Source: Callorhinus ursinus (Eukaryota > Chordata > Mammalia > Carnivora > Otariidae). Taken from it: 64,000 bases of DNA. Within the stretch, counting starts at the first letter, position 1; each line of letters opens with the position of its first letter. Below, piece after piece: positions 1-11,480 of this stretch. Below the pieces are notes generated by a model. It saw only the letters and a list, made by a program, of their open reading frames with translations, made no database searches and had not been told where the DNA came from. Position numbers and translations under genes: made by a program. The stretch covers positions 28,175,525-28,239,524 of the forward strand of contig NW_020312817.1 of assembly GCF_003265705.1 (NCBI RefSeq), written 5' to 3'.

Positions 1-1228
1 CAAAAATAAGGGTAACTACTATGAAGGGATAGAATATGACTCTAAACTTGAAAAATAAAATTTTTTGGTAAGATGTTGGGTGAAAAAGGGAAAAAGAAAA
101 ATTCAAAGAAAAAAGACAGTTAAAAAAATTAACTTTGAAAGCCTAAAGAATCATGGTAAAAAAGCCATGAATTCTATGTGCAGTATTCCCCTAGCGCTGG
201 AGTTCTGCCATTCTCATTGATTGGTAAACTTGGTCTTGGTTGGCTCTTCTTGCTGATCTCACTGGGGGACGGGCCTGTTGCTGTGGTTCCCAATTGTCTT
301 TGCCTGAGGTGGAATTGCTCCGCCCTTGTCAGTCCAGACTATGTAATCTGCTCGGGTTTGCTCTCCAGAGCTTTTGTTCCCTGCAAGTTTTCGGTACAGC
401 TTTGGAGGACGAGAGTGAAAATGGCGGCCTCCCAATCTCTGCCCCAGAGGAGCCGAGAACTCAGGACCCCGCTCCTCAGTGCGCCCCCAGAGAAAAGTAG
501 TCAATCATTCCTTTCTCCCTGGTGTCTGGCCACACTCTGTGCTCACCTGGCCTGTGACTGAGCATTTCTATCTCTGGCACCCGACTAGGTGTAGAGTCTC
601 CAAATCCAGCAGATTCCTACGGTGTGCTCCCGCGCCGCTCCTCCCAGGGTGGGAAGGGGAGTCTCCCCGGATCTGCCTCTTGTTGGGTCCCTGCTGGAGG
701 AGCAGTGGCCCGACTGTGTCACCGATCACAGTTTATGGAACCCCGAGCTGAGAGCCCGTGCCTCAGCTCCGTCTTTGCAGCTGGCTTCCCCGCTCTGATA
801 CCTGGGTGCTCTGCTGCACTCAGGCACTCCCGGTCTTTCTGTGACCCCGAGGGTCCTGAGACCACACTGTCCCATGAGGGTTCCACCCCCGCTTAGCCAC
901 TGGACCGACGTCCCTCAGCGGAGCCGACTTATAAAAGTTCTGATTTTGTGCCCCGCTGCTCTAACACTTGACAGAATTGGCCAAAGGAGGCCCTCTCCCC
1001 CACCATCTATCCTCCTGAATATTGCCTCGGATTCGCTTCTCCACACATCGTACCTTCCAGAAAGTGGTCGCTTTTCTGTTCAGAGAGTTGTTGCTATTCT
1101 TTTCTTCGATCTCCTGTTGAGTTCATAGGTGTTCAGAATGGTTTGATCCCTGTGAAGCTGAATTCCTGAGACCAGACCAATTCCAGGTCTCCTACTCCTC
1201 TGCCATCCTGCTCCGCCCCCCACCCCAG
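1..1228 (-). mobile_element. 5' end of an L1 LINE (carnivore-type 5' UTR), cut by the window edge
   Basis: Read on the minus strand, the block starts at about 1228 with a G-rich stretch followed by GGATGGCAGAGGAG. This corresponds to the usual L1 5' terminus (G-run then the AAGATGGC motif that binds YY1 in L1), here with changes in the motif. The block is GC-rich compared with the AT-rich flank and matches the carnivore L1 5' UTR as I remember it (for example cttataaaagttctgatttt at 929-948 and atgaattctatgtgcag at 167-183). The lower-GC part at 1-170 fits the downstream end of the UTR before ORF1, so the rest of the element should lie left of the window. The 5' UTR would hold the internal pol II promoter. 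Open frames here (for example 178-561 plus) are within the UTR and are not accepted genes. Family by recall; the 5' boundary is good to about 10 bases. Confidence 0.85.
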
Positions 1229-3446
1229 ACTTAATCTTATTTATATTGGGCCCAGTTCCTTGGAGTTTAATAGCAGTAAGAGTAATTAAAAATAGTTAAA
1301 TCATACTGAAATCTATGTAAATATATGCTGATGTGTTTTCTAATAGGCCCAATCACTATGTTAAAAATCATGGAAAGCATTTATTGGGCTTCCTTTTGGA
1401 AAGTGAGCTTATATTCATTGTGCTGAGAATCTGTGATTATGCTAATAATAACCCTGATATTACCCTCTCTCAGCTCAGGAAAACAGGAGATATGTAAGAA
1501 AATAGCGTATGTCAAAGAATTAATTTTTGGTTTCATGTATATGATAGATTCTGGTTTTAGTGGGTATTAGGAAAGTTTGCAGAATGAATTTATGGGTCTC
1601 TATTTGCATTTTTATTGTTTTTGTTTAGAATATACAGTATATATCTATAGAACTGTTTGTTTCCAGGCCAGAGGGAACCTGTCTGTCTGTGGGTTGTTAG
1701 GGGGAAGGGAATGTAAAGATACAGAAATCATAGCCTGGCTTTATAGTGCAATTATAGCCTAGCTTTATCTAATTCATTAGACTGTTTAAGGTAAATTCTT
1801 TCTGAATGGAACTGAATTTTGCAATTCCATATGCAATAAATCTCTACCCAATTATTTAACCAGAGTAGAGTTGTGTAGAAGAAAAACAACATTTTTTAGT
1901 TTTTCAGTTAAGAGTCTAATGGAGATGGATAAGGGTTCAGAGAGAGAATCAGGCAAATTCAGAGGGGTGTTAGCCATTACCAATTACAATTATGCTCTAA
2001 TTTACTTTGGGGGACCAATTTAGGTAAAGTGGAGGGGGTTTATATGAAAAGAATGGAACTTGCACTCAGTAGAGGTGTCAAGGTTTACCTAAAACTTTAT
2101 GCTAAGCTTATTTGGGGTGGCTAAAATAATCACTGAATAAAGCTATTTGTGAATGTGTGCCCTGGAGGAACCTATCCTGGAGTCCCAAGTGGGACATGTG
2201 ATTAGCCTTTTTAATCTTTTTTGAGCCATCATAGAGCTTTCTCTTTTCCAATGCCCAAATTATTTCTGGTTTCTTTAGTACATTTCTTGTTAAGTATTAA
2301 AATTTATAGAGCAAGAAGGACCCATTTTTAAAAGGATTATTTGTTGTTTTCAATGATACTCACTCAGTTGTTGACTTTGTACTGCTGTGAGAGTTTTTCC
2401 TTTTCTCTTGCTCTTCTTCTTTAAGAGTCTTGAGTGCTCAGCTATTAGTAGTAATTTTTCCAGATGAGCCATTTGCCAATCTCAAATCTCCCTATCATTT
2501 TATTATTTCTGTTTTTAATCCATATGTGTACCAGAATATTGTTAAAAGGCGTCAGCAAATTTTTTTAAAGTACTTAGTTCATTCAAGAATCTTTTACCTA
2601 TAGTTTTGGACACTTGTTCAGTTTTAATAAGTAAACATCCAGAAGGGCCTACAATAATTTTCTTTGGAAACTAACTATTTGTTATATCAAAGTCCTCTGA
2701 TATAACGGTTCATTAGATTTCTATCTACTTTGACTAGTCATTTTTTTCTCCCTCTGATATGGTAACCAGGAATTGATTAAATTGAGGGAAATCTGGCAAT
2801 CTAGGGTATAGAAATATAGCAATATTCTAAATTTCTTTGTATTTTTTTGCATGTCTTCTGTAAATTTGTGACATTATTTAACTATGTTGTGAAGCTTAGC
2901 ATGGGATTGATGATGTGAGCAAGTTTTTACCGCATATTGACGAAAAATCCCCCCCCCCTTTTTTTTTGCTAATAGTGTGCTCAGCTACTAGAAAGGATAT
3001 GGGATTTTGTGAGAGTGAAAAGGAACAATGGGTTAAGTGTCCCTTGAAACCCCTATGTGTAAGGAAGCTGTGAAATAATTTCAAGTCTTCTTCATAAGAG
3101 CGTTTATCTTCAATAAGAGTCAAGGGAAGAAAAAAGGAATGCCTATTTGGTTTTTTCCTACATTTTCATTGCTAAATTGAACAAAGAATCTTGTAAAAAG
3201 AAAAAAATAGTTACATGACACTCATATTGATATAGAGAAGATGTGGTGTAGCAATCAAAGAAGGCAGGCCTTTAGACATTTAAAATTTTGTCTCTTTTGA
3301 GTTCACAGTCACTCCATAAGTGAAGGATTATGTTAAAGGCACAAATACTAGCTGTGGGTCACAGATAATATGGACTGTCTTTAAAATAAAGGAATGCCAC
3401 TTAGCCAAATACAGACTTGTGATTATAATGAGAATATATTAAGGGA
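1229..3446. other. AT-rich DNA without a recognised gene or repeat
   Basis: No open frame longer than 75 codons and no repeat family I can name. It contains a sharp homopolymer switch of ten C followed by nine T at 2949-2967. An old retroviral interior cannot be excluded because a probable LTR follows. Confidence 0.4.
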
Positions 3447-3941
3447 TGAGGTTCAGGACACTCTGCCCCAAAATACGGCACCTTGGCATATTGAATATTT
3501 TAAGATGGAAGAATTTGAGAAACAACATGTACAAGAAGTACTTTCTAGCCTTCCCCTGAAAGCAAGTCATAAAACCCTCATATGAGAGGTGCCTTTTGTA
3601 TACCTGGAAGAAAGGAGCATTCTTATCTCTAAGGATGAAGGGACATAGAGAGGAATCTGAATAAATGGGTCTTGCTGGTTTCTTCTACTTTACTATGATT
3701 AACTCATACCCTTTGTCTTATCATAGCTTTCCATGACTTTCCACTCTTCATCAGACCTAACATCAGGACATTCAGGTTTAACTATTTCTTCTGGTCTTTA
3801 TTTCCTTATGAAGGCTCCTGGGTCACATAAAACTTACATTAAATAAATTGGTATGTTTTTCTCTTGTTAATCTCTCTTTTGTTATAGGTGTCCCAGCTGA
3901 GAACTTAAAAGGGTAGAAGAAGATTTTGTCTTTCCCCTACA
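3447..3941 (+). mobile_element. Probable solitary ERV LTR, family not assigned
   Basis: The block starts tgaggttcaggacactctg and ends tcccctaca, so it has the TG...CA termini of an LTR, and it is about 495 bases long. An AATAAA poly(A) signal lies near 3841 (acattaaataaattgg), followed by a T-rich stretch ending in the ttataggtgtcccagc and gggtagaagaag segment that I associate with ERVL-class LTR 3' ends. The 5-base flanks (aggga and taagt) do not match, so no target duplication is visible. It is not coding; the 63-codon frame at 3394-3585 overlaps its 5' part by chance. Confidence 0.5.
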
Positions 3942-5329
3942 TAAGTAAGCAGAGGTTTTAAGTTGGGGGACCATCTTATAATTAATTACAAACACACAAA
4001 AAAGATAGAGTCAACACAAGTTAATTTGGAGATTCTTTCATCAACCAAAGCATAGTAGGATCAGTGGTATAACATAGAACATAGGACAACTTTCTCAAGC
4101 ATATAGTTAAGACTGGAGCCTCTGCGATCTGGTTGTTAAGCTTGAGTCAGAGGTTTCCTGGATTCCCAACATATAACCCAGACATATAACCAGAACAGAG
4201 ATAGGTACCACCTCTCAGCAATTGCTTCCAGTGGAGAGGACCACATAGCCAAGAGGTAAAATAATCTGGAAAATCAGAAAGCCATGAGCCAGAAACAATC
4301 TAGTCACACACTCAAGGATGCAAAAATTCTCTAGCAGTGGGGCAAGATTCACCCATGGAGGCTGGCTTATGCCTAAGGGATTGTTGTCACTTCTAGGATA
4401 CAGGTTAGTCAGCTCCAGTGGTTTAGGTCTGAGGAGGACTTGTAGAAAACTGTTAAAAAAATTTGAGATGGGGGAGAGGATTTTTATTTGTATGCAAGTG
4501 ATCTAAACTTTAAAAAGGGTCCAATGACATAGAATAAACAGTATTCAAGGTTAACCTTCCTACCTAGGAGTCCTGATTCTGATTGAATAACTTGGGACAA
4601 TTTTGGTAGAAACCATGAGTTCCTATCTTCAACATCAAATACCTTGATCTTCCTTGTTTTCTTGGGCAACAATGTTTTGGGGGAGATTTCTTTCTTCCAT
4701 GGCTTCTGTTTATGGATTCCTTTGTAACTCATGGCTGGTACTCAGAAGTTTCTGGTATTCATGACCTTTCTTAAAAAGTAAACCTCCTGTTATTTTAGAA
4801 ATGTAAATCTTTTCCTGCCTGAGAAAAGCATTTGACTCAATTTGTGAAGTTTGCTAGACTGAGAGCAAAATGTCTTTTTCCTTTTTCATTATTCCTTTTA
4901 TATTTTTCCATTATTTCCCGTCCTTTGAGACTGACAAGAAAAATGTAAAGTAGAACATATTTACATGGGTTACAATTTTGTCCTAAGTAAGATATTTTTA
5001 TAAGGAGCCAGACCTGGAAAACCAAGAATTACAGATTAAATATTTGTTCCATGTCCTGTATTTGTAATGTATTAGAATGTGGAATTTAGAATAAACATTG
5101 GATTGGGATTGAGAATATCTAGGATCTGGTTTTACATCTTTATTTATGAGTTGTGTGAATTTTTACAAAACTCTTTTTGCTGAGTAACAGGTTGTTCATC
5201 TGTAAGCAGGATAACATACTGTTTTTTCCAACTCCAAATGATGGATGTGGGATTCAAACACCTTGAAAACTAAATATAATAGATTGTGAGTTATTATCAT
5301 TCAATCAAAAATAAAAAAGGACAATGCCA
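3942..5329. other. No recognised gene or repeat
   Basis: AT-rich DNA with only short frames (82 codons at most, 4484-4732 minus) that resemble no family I know. Retroviral interior sequence linked to the preceding LTR is possible, but no protease, polymerase or envelope motif is visible. Confidence 0.4.
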
Positions 5330-5800
5330 AGATAATGCATTTGTAGTGTTAAAGTATATAGTGACACAGTTTACAAAATAGAAAGACCCAAATAGTAAAT
5401 TTATGTACAGATACTCAATTTCATTAGTAATAAAAATGCAGATGAAATCAGTAGGAAGATAACTTTTGCCACGAAATTAGTAAATATTTTTAAAATTATT
5501 ATTTCTAGGCTGTCAGGAAATCTCAGGCCCTCACACAATGCTGGTATGAGTGCAAATTTATAAACATTTCTGAAGGGCAATTTGTAAAGTAATAAAACTC
5601 TTAAAAATGTGTGAACCCTTTGACAGAGTAATTCAACTTCTGGGAATTTTTCCTATGAGGAAATCAGAAACAAGCAAGATGAATGTGTAAGTATATTAAC
5701 TTTAATATTAGAAATATTTGCAAAAGAATCAGAGACAATTTCTGTGATCAATAGTAAATTAAAACACGTCATGTATTCAGTGGCTATTACCTACTCTCGT
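5330..5800 (+). mobile_element. Ancient L1 (L1M/HAL1-like) ORF2 3' fragment
   Basis: The stretch follows the C-terminal ORF2 region of old L1s: a segment like 'actcaatttcattagtaat...aaaaatgcagatgaaat', then 'ctcacacaatgctggtatgagtgcaaattt', then the motif for 'ccctttgacagagtaattcaacttctgggaattt'. It is full of stops and has no TSD, so it is a decayed fragment. Assignment is by motif order, not alignment. Confidence 0.65.
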
Positions 5801-6249
5801 TCTTGTTGTAGTCATTGATAAGCATCCTTGTCACCACCTCTCATTCCTTTTGGTCTTAGCTCCTGGCTCTCAATTATTCTCCTGAATATATTTCCTTTAC
5901 ATTTCTTTTTAACTCATTATCCATGTAGATGATCATTCCCACCCTGACTTCTAGATTCCTTGACTTCTCCCCTAGTGATCTTTCCTGACACTGTAGTCCA
6001 GGAACATACTATCACAGTCAACTCCTACCAACAGTGGGTTTCAAATTAGAGTGCCTGTACTTTGGAACACAAAAGACTTTCCCAAGGAATTCTTGGGTAA
6101 TTGAAGGAAACCACTTTCCAAATCCCCAGCATTTGTATAAGGCCCCTTCCCTGAAATAGGTTGTTTGAGAATGAGCTTATGGTGAGCATCATGTCAGTTA
6201 TCCTTTTCTGTCTCCACTCCCACAATCACACTTCTCCTGTTTTACCACC
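5801..6249. other. Unassigned stretch
   Basis: Mixed pyrimidine-rich sequence between an old L1 fragment and an MLT1 LTR. I see no gene and no repeat I can name. Confidence 0.4.
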
Positions 6250-6706
6250 TGTGTTAATTTCTTATTGCTGTTGGAACAAATCGCCACAAATGTGGAGGAT
6301 TATAGCACCAGGCATTTATCATCTTACAGTTCTGGCGGTCAGAGTTCTGAAAATGGGTCGTACGTGGCTAAAATGAAGGTGTTGAAGGAGCTGTATTCCT
6401 TGTGGAGGTGTTATGGAAGAAACTGTTTCCTTGCCTCTTTTCCTTGGCTCCTGGCCCCTTCCTCCAGCTTGAGTGCCATCAACAGAACATCTTCCATTGC
6501 TTCCTTTCATCTGAAACTCTTACCTCCATCTTAAAAGGACACCTGTGATAACACTGATCCAACCAGATAATCCAGGGTAATCTCCCTATGTCAACATTCT
6601 TAATTTAATCCTACCTGCAGAGACTTTTCTGCCATCTCAAGTAACATATTCAGTTTCCAGAGATTAGGACATGGACAGTTCCGAGGGTCATTATGTTGCC
6701 TATTTA
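6250..6706 (-). mobile_element. MLT1-type MaLR (ERVL) LTR
   Basis: The plus strand reads as the reverse complement of an MLT1 LTR: tgttaatttcttattgctg, then atcttacagttctggcggtc, then ggctcctggccccttcctcc, then ataatccagggtaatctccc, and finally gattaggacatggacagtt ending near gcctattta. Order and spacing agree with a near full-length LTR of about 450 bases. The overlapping frames at 6161-6534 are chance frames in this LTR. Confidence 0.85.
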
Positions 6707-7954
6707 TCATCCAACCAAGATCTTATTTTGATGCATTGCTCTTGGGTATATAAAACTTTCCAGAATGCCAAACGGAGTATTCTAAATATTAATGATTGAC
6801 TCTGATGATCAGGTAACCACACTTTGGCTCTTTCCTACCATTTCTCTGACTTCAAAAAAGGACTAAGAAATCATTTAAAGTAATTTCTTTTAAATTACAG
6901 ATTTCTATGGGATTTCAGATATCTAATTCCGGAGGAGTTCAGATAATTGAGCAAAATTAATATGACCATCCTCCTGCTATTCCATTGTACTTATTTGTAT
7001 AAATGAATTTTCTCAGTGCTTAAACTATAAAAAGACAAACAAATAAAAATGAAGGAATAGATTTGATACTAAACTTTCTCCCATCCTAGTAATAAGCAAT
7101 ACTAGCCCATGGAAAAAATACTTAAAAAAAAAAAACGACTTATCCATCTTATTAAGAAATTTTTTAATTAAATTTTGCATTTGATGTTTAATCATAGTCA
7201 AAATTAGTGGCTTATTTATAATGTTCTGATCGATTGGCTACTACCAATAATTGCAGAATAACTAAATCCAGAACAAATTTTAACAAACTTATAAAAATTA
7301 ATTTAGATACATATTTTGTTGCAGAAATATAAATGGGATAATAAATAAAAGACTTTCAAACATAAAAACATGTATCTCTGGGATAAAATTCTGTGGGAGA
7401 AATGGAATAGAAATACAAATTCGAGATGAAAAAGAATGATGTAAAATATCTACCTGTTAAAGAGGAACTTATTTACATATTTTAAACATGAATGAAAGTA
7501 CATATAAAATTGCTATAGTACGAATACTTCATTTATCACATTATTAAAGTGATATAACAGTTTTTTTAATTTTAATATTTACAACAAGCTGAAAATTACG
7601 TTCTTTGCATGTACTTGAACTTCCAAAGAAGAAACTTCATTACCACTATACTTTTTCTAAAACCTTGTACAACTACTTTTATCTTTGAAGTTTATTCCCT
7701 CAAGGAGTTGGACTCCCAACAGTATTTTCACAGCATCAGGTCCCAGAATCCATTGTTTATACAACTCTTTCATTACCATTAGGCCTGTTTGTACTTTCCT
7801 TCCTTCCTTATTTCTTGTATATGCCCTCAGTATTTTGCCCTATTCTTAATTCATCACACTTCTTGGAAAAGCTTCAACTTTGAGGCTATGGATAGAAATC
7901 ATATTTCTAACCACACTGAGTCTTCATTTCCCAATTGAATATAGCTTAAAAAAA
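6707..7954. other. AT-rich DNA without a recognised gene
   Basis: Several A/T-rich runs and no frame of note. No repeat family identified with confidence. Confidence 0.4.
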
Positions 7955-8265
7955 AGAAAGCAAATACTGACAGGTCTCACTTTATATTCAATAGTTATGT
8001 TAAATGAATGTGGACTGAATATTTAACATAGAGGCAAAGGTAATCAGACTGGATTTTTAAAAAGTCAAGACTTAATTACATGCTGTCTGCTGAGACAGCC
8101 ACTTTCAATATAAAGACATAGAGAGATTATAAGAAAAACTGTAGAAAAAAAAATTCCATACAAACGCTAAGCATAATAAAGTTGGAGTGGCTGTATTATT
8201 ATCAAAGAAGTATGAATAATTTTATCAAGAATAAATGAGGGTATTGCATAATAATGAAAATTCAA

Positions 8266-8730
8266 TTAGTTAATAACACATATCAGCCAGATGTTTGTGT
8301 CCTCAATAACTGAACATAAAAATTTATGAAGGAAAAAATGATAGAACTGAAAGGAGATTGCTGCTATAAACATTGGGGTGCTCATACCCCTTCGGATTCC
8401 TACACTTGTATCTTTGGGGTAAATATCCAGTAGTGCAATTGCTGGGTTGTAGGGTAGCTCTATTTTCAACTTTTTGAGAAACCTCCATACTGTTTTCCAG
8501 AGTGGCTGCACCAGCTTGCATTCCCACCAACAGTGTAGGAGGGTTCCCCTTTCTCCGCATCCCCGCCAACATCTCTCGTTTCCTGACTTGTTCATTTTAA
8601 CCATTCTGACTGGTGTGAGGTGATATCTCGCTGAGGTTTTGATTTGGAGTTCCCTGATGCCGAGCGATGTTGAGCACTTTTTCATGTGTCTGTTGGCCAT
8701 TTGGATGTCTTTGGAAAAATGTCTGTCCAT
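8266..8730 (-). pseudogene. Open frame made of L1 ORF2 C-terminus plus flanking sequence
   Basis: The N-terminal 125 or so residues are the C-terminal part of L1 ORF2 from the inverted segment of the young L1 (motifs [41 protein letters not shown]). The last 29 or so residues are translated from older L1 DNA on the opposite strand beyond the target duplication. It is a chance fusion left by insertion, starts inside ORF2 and lacks the EN and RT domains. No function is expected. Confidence 0.85.
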
Positions 8731-9204
8731 GTCTTCTGCCCATTTCTTGATTGGATTATTTGTTCTTTGGGTGTTGAGTTTAAGAAGTTCTTTATAGATT
8801 TTGGATACTAGCCCTTTATCTGATATGTCATTTGCAAATATCTTCTTCTATTCTGTCAGTTGTCTTTTGGTTTTGTTGACTTTCTTTTGCTGTACAAAAG
8901 CTTTTTATCTTGATGAGGTCATGTTAAAAAAAAAGGAGAAGATAGCAGGAGGGGAAGAATGAAGCGGGGGGAATCGGAGGGGGAGATTAACCATGAGAGA
9001 CAATGGACTCTGAAAAACAAACAGGGTTCTAAAGGGGGGGGGGTGGGAGGATGGGTTAGCCTGATGATGGGTATTAAAGAGGGCACGTTCTGCATGGAGC
9101 CCTGGGTATTATACGCAAATAATGAATCATGGAATGCTACATCAAAAACTAATGATGTAATGTATGGTGATTAACATAACATAATAAAAAAAACTGAAAG
9201 GAGA
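8345..9204 (+). mobile_element. Twin-primed (5'-inverted) young L1 with target-site duplication
   Basis: From about 8358 to 8925 the sequence is L1 ORF2 3' coding region in minus orientation. From about 8930 to 9191 it is L1 3' UTR in plus orientation, ending in an A-rich tail (cataataaaaaaa). Opposite orientations in one insertion with a deletion between them are the signature of twin priming. The 13-base direct repeat aactgaaaggaga at 8345-8357 and 9192-9204 is the target-site duplication and shows that both halves arrived in one event. The 3' UTR holds a G-run near 9040 (ggggggggg). The insertion lies in an older L1. Confidence 0.93.
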
Positions 9205-10470
9205 ATCAGGCAATTTCAGAATTACAATTAAGGATTTCAAAACTTTTTTTCCCCACTAATGAATATTGTAAGCAAACAGAAAATCAGTAAAGATATAACA
9301 GACTTGCATAACACTACCAACTGACTTGGACTAATTGGCATTTATTAAAGACTCTACTCCAAAATACAGAATACTATTTTTTCCTATTTTTTAAAAAAAT
9401 ACATGGAATATTCATTAAGATAAACTATTTTTCTGGCCATAAAACAAGTCTCAATAAACTTAAAAGTAATAAAATAGCACAGAGCATATTCTATTGCCAT
9501 AATAAAATTAAAATAAATATCATTAACAGAAGAAAATACAGAAATATTTAAGAATTACATAGCACAGTTTTAAGTAACCAATGTGCAAAGGAATTGAAAT
9601 TGGAATCTTTGAAGTAACAACAAAGAAAACAACATGTGAAAGTTTTTGGAATGCACTGAAATTAGTGCTTAATGGAAATCTATAGTTTCAAATGCTTATA
9701 TTAAAAAAATAAGAAGGGCCCAAAATCAATTGTGTAAGTTTCCCACATAAGTGGCTAGAAAAATGAAGAAAAATTTAGATTCAAAAGAAGTAAAAGAAAG
9801 GAAATAAGATAAGTATGAAAATCAATCAAAAGTGATGAGAGAAATCAATGAAACCTATACCTGGTTTCTTGACAATATCAATAAAATTGATAAACCTCTG
9901 GATAGATTGAGCAAGAAAAAAAGAGAAAACGTATAACACAATGTCAGGAATAAAAGACATAGTATAGAGCCTACACACATTAAAAGAATATTGAAGAATA
10001 TTATTAAACATTTTATGCAGTATATTACAAAACTCAGATAAAAATAGGCAAATACTTTGAAAATAACAGGTTAACAAAATTGACTTGAGAATAAATTGAA
10101 GGACTTTGTATTTTAGAAAACACCAAATGGCTTCACAGGTAATTGGCATCAAACATTTAAGGCAGAAATTATATTCATTCTGTACAAATTCTTTCAGAAA
10201 ATTAATGAGGAGAGCAAGCTTCCTAACTCATCTTATGAGACCAGTATTTAATGCAAAACCGGAAGATATAAAGACATTCCAGAAAAAGAAAACTACATAG
10301 TCATATCCTTCATGGACATTAATGTAATAGTCCTTAATAAAATATTAACAATAAATCCAGCAATATGTAAAAAAAAAAGGATAATATACCATAACCAAGT
10401 AGGATTTATCCAAGGAATGCAAGATAGGAATATTCAAAAATCAATCAAGATTTCAGTCTCGGCCAAGAAT

Positions 10471-10734
10471 GAAGAAATTGATTACAGTCTGTTTTTTCCA
10501 CTGACAATTTAAAAGCTCTGGAGGGAACACACACACACACACACCCCTATATGAAGACTGAGGGTTAAATAGTTGCAGGCTGACCGGGAAGGGAGCAAAA
10601 TTACCATTAAAGAAGTAGGGCTGGAGTGCATGATAGCGCAGGTGGCTAAACTCCAAGTGGTTTCTGTCTTTCCCGACAATAAGGAAATACTATAAACAAC
10701 TCTATGTCCATAAATTTGACAATTTAGATTAAAG
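10471..10734. other. Unassigned stretch with a (CA)9 tract and an L1-like patch
   Basis: The (AC)9 microsatellite is at 10527-10544. The piece aaggaaatactataaacaac to about 10734 resembles an L1 ORF2 segment that is already present upstream near 9990-10060, so it is either a separate L1 scrap or a partial duplication. The rest is unassigned. Confidence 0.45.
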
Positions 10735-10930
10735 GGTCAGCAAACTATGGTCTTTGGCTCAATTCAGCCAGTCTGTTTTTATAAATAAAGGTTGGAAAAC
10801 AACCACATTAGTTGGTGTATTTATTGTCTGGCTGTTTTCACGTAGTAACATCAAAGTTGAGTAGTTGTGACAGTCTGTATGCCTACAGGCTTAAAATACC
10901 TACTGTATGGCCCTTTGCAGGAAATGTTAG
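10735..10930 (+). mobile_element. hAT-Charlie non-autonomous element (MER3-like)
   Basis: It starts gggtcagcaaactatgg, which matches the terminal motif of this family, continues through a taaataaaggttgga segment and gttgagtagttgtgaca, and ends near tggccctttgcaggaaatg. Length of about 200 bases fits. The family name is from memory; the hAT-type nature is more secure than the exact name. Confidence 0.65.
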
Positions 10931-10969
10931 TTCTCCTTTGACTTTTTTTCAGATCAGTTTTCAGATAAA

Positions 10970-11480
10970 ATGTTTTGGAGTCGTCCTTTACTCCTCTCTT
11001 TCTCATGCTCTGTATCCAATCTGTTGGCAAGTGTATTGGCTCTACCTTCAAAATATATCGAGAGCCTGATTATTTCCCACTATCCCTATATCTATCCTCC
11101 AGGGAGAGGCCACCATTCGCTCTCACCTGGATTATTGCTATAGATTACTCCATATTCTATGTTTGTTTGTTCTCTGTACTGCTGCTCCACACTCTATTAA
11201 GTGTACAGAAGAAAAGATGATTTAAGATAGAAATCTGCTCATATTACTCTTCTGCTTAAAAGCTTTCTGTGTCTTCCTGTTTTGCTCAGAGTAAAAGCTA
11301 AAGTCCTTCCAAAGACCTGACACAGTCTGCCTACCTACTTAGCATCTCTACCTCCAACATTTGACATCTTTCATTTCCCACTCGCACTCATTTCCTTATG
11401 CTCTCCCTGGCTCAATTCTCTTCAATGCCCTGTTGACCTCCCAGCAGTTCATTGAATGTGTTAGATACTCTCCTGCTCAG
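10970..11480 (+). mobile_element. L2 LINE 3' region
   Basis: The frame at 10975-11220 carries an STFKIY...W-I-I-A pattern that corresponds to the C-terminal RT region of L2, and the following DNA (ctgctcatattactcttctg, then agagtaaaagctaaagtcc) follows the L2 3' region in order. Decayed and non-functional. Confidence 0.7.

Larger units (their letters stand above)
7955..10470 (+). mobile_element. Old L1 ORF2 (endonuclease/RT region), interrupted at 8345-9204
   Basis: A decayed L1 ORF2 in two blocks, about 7955-8357 and 9192-10470. Colinear landmarks include the segment around gttggagtggctgtatt (8181-8197), gatagaactgaaaggag just before the insertion, gccataaaacaagtctcaa (9437 on), the RT-region frame at 10312-10512 with NKILT and HNQVGFIQGMQ, and gtaggatttatccaaggaat. 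The reading frame is broken many times. The interruption is a younger L1 whose target duplication is ORF2 sequence, which fixes the order of events. RT function is lost. Confidence 0.85.

Noticed and set aside
178..561. 127-codon frame as a gene
   Set aside because: It lies in the L1 5' UTR and antisense to L1; there is no motif, and GC-rich DNA explains the length. Kept only as a finding.
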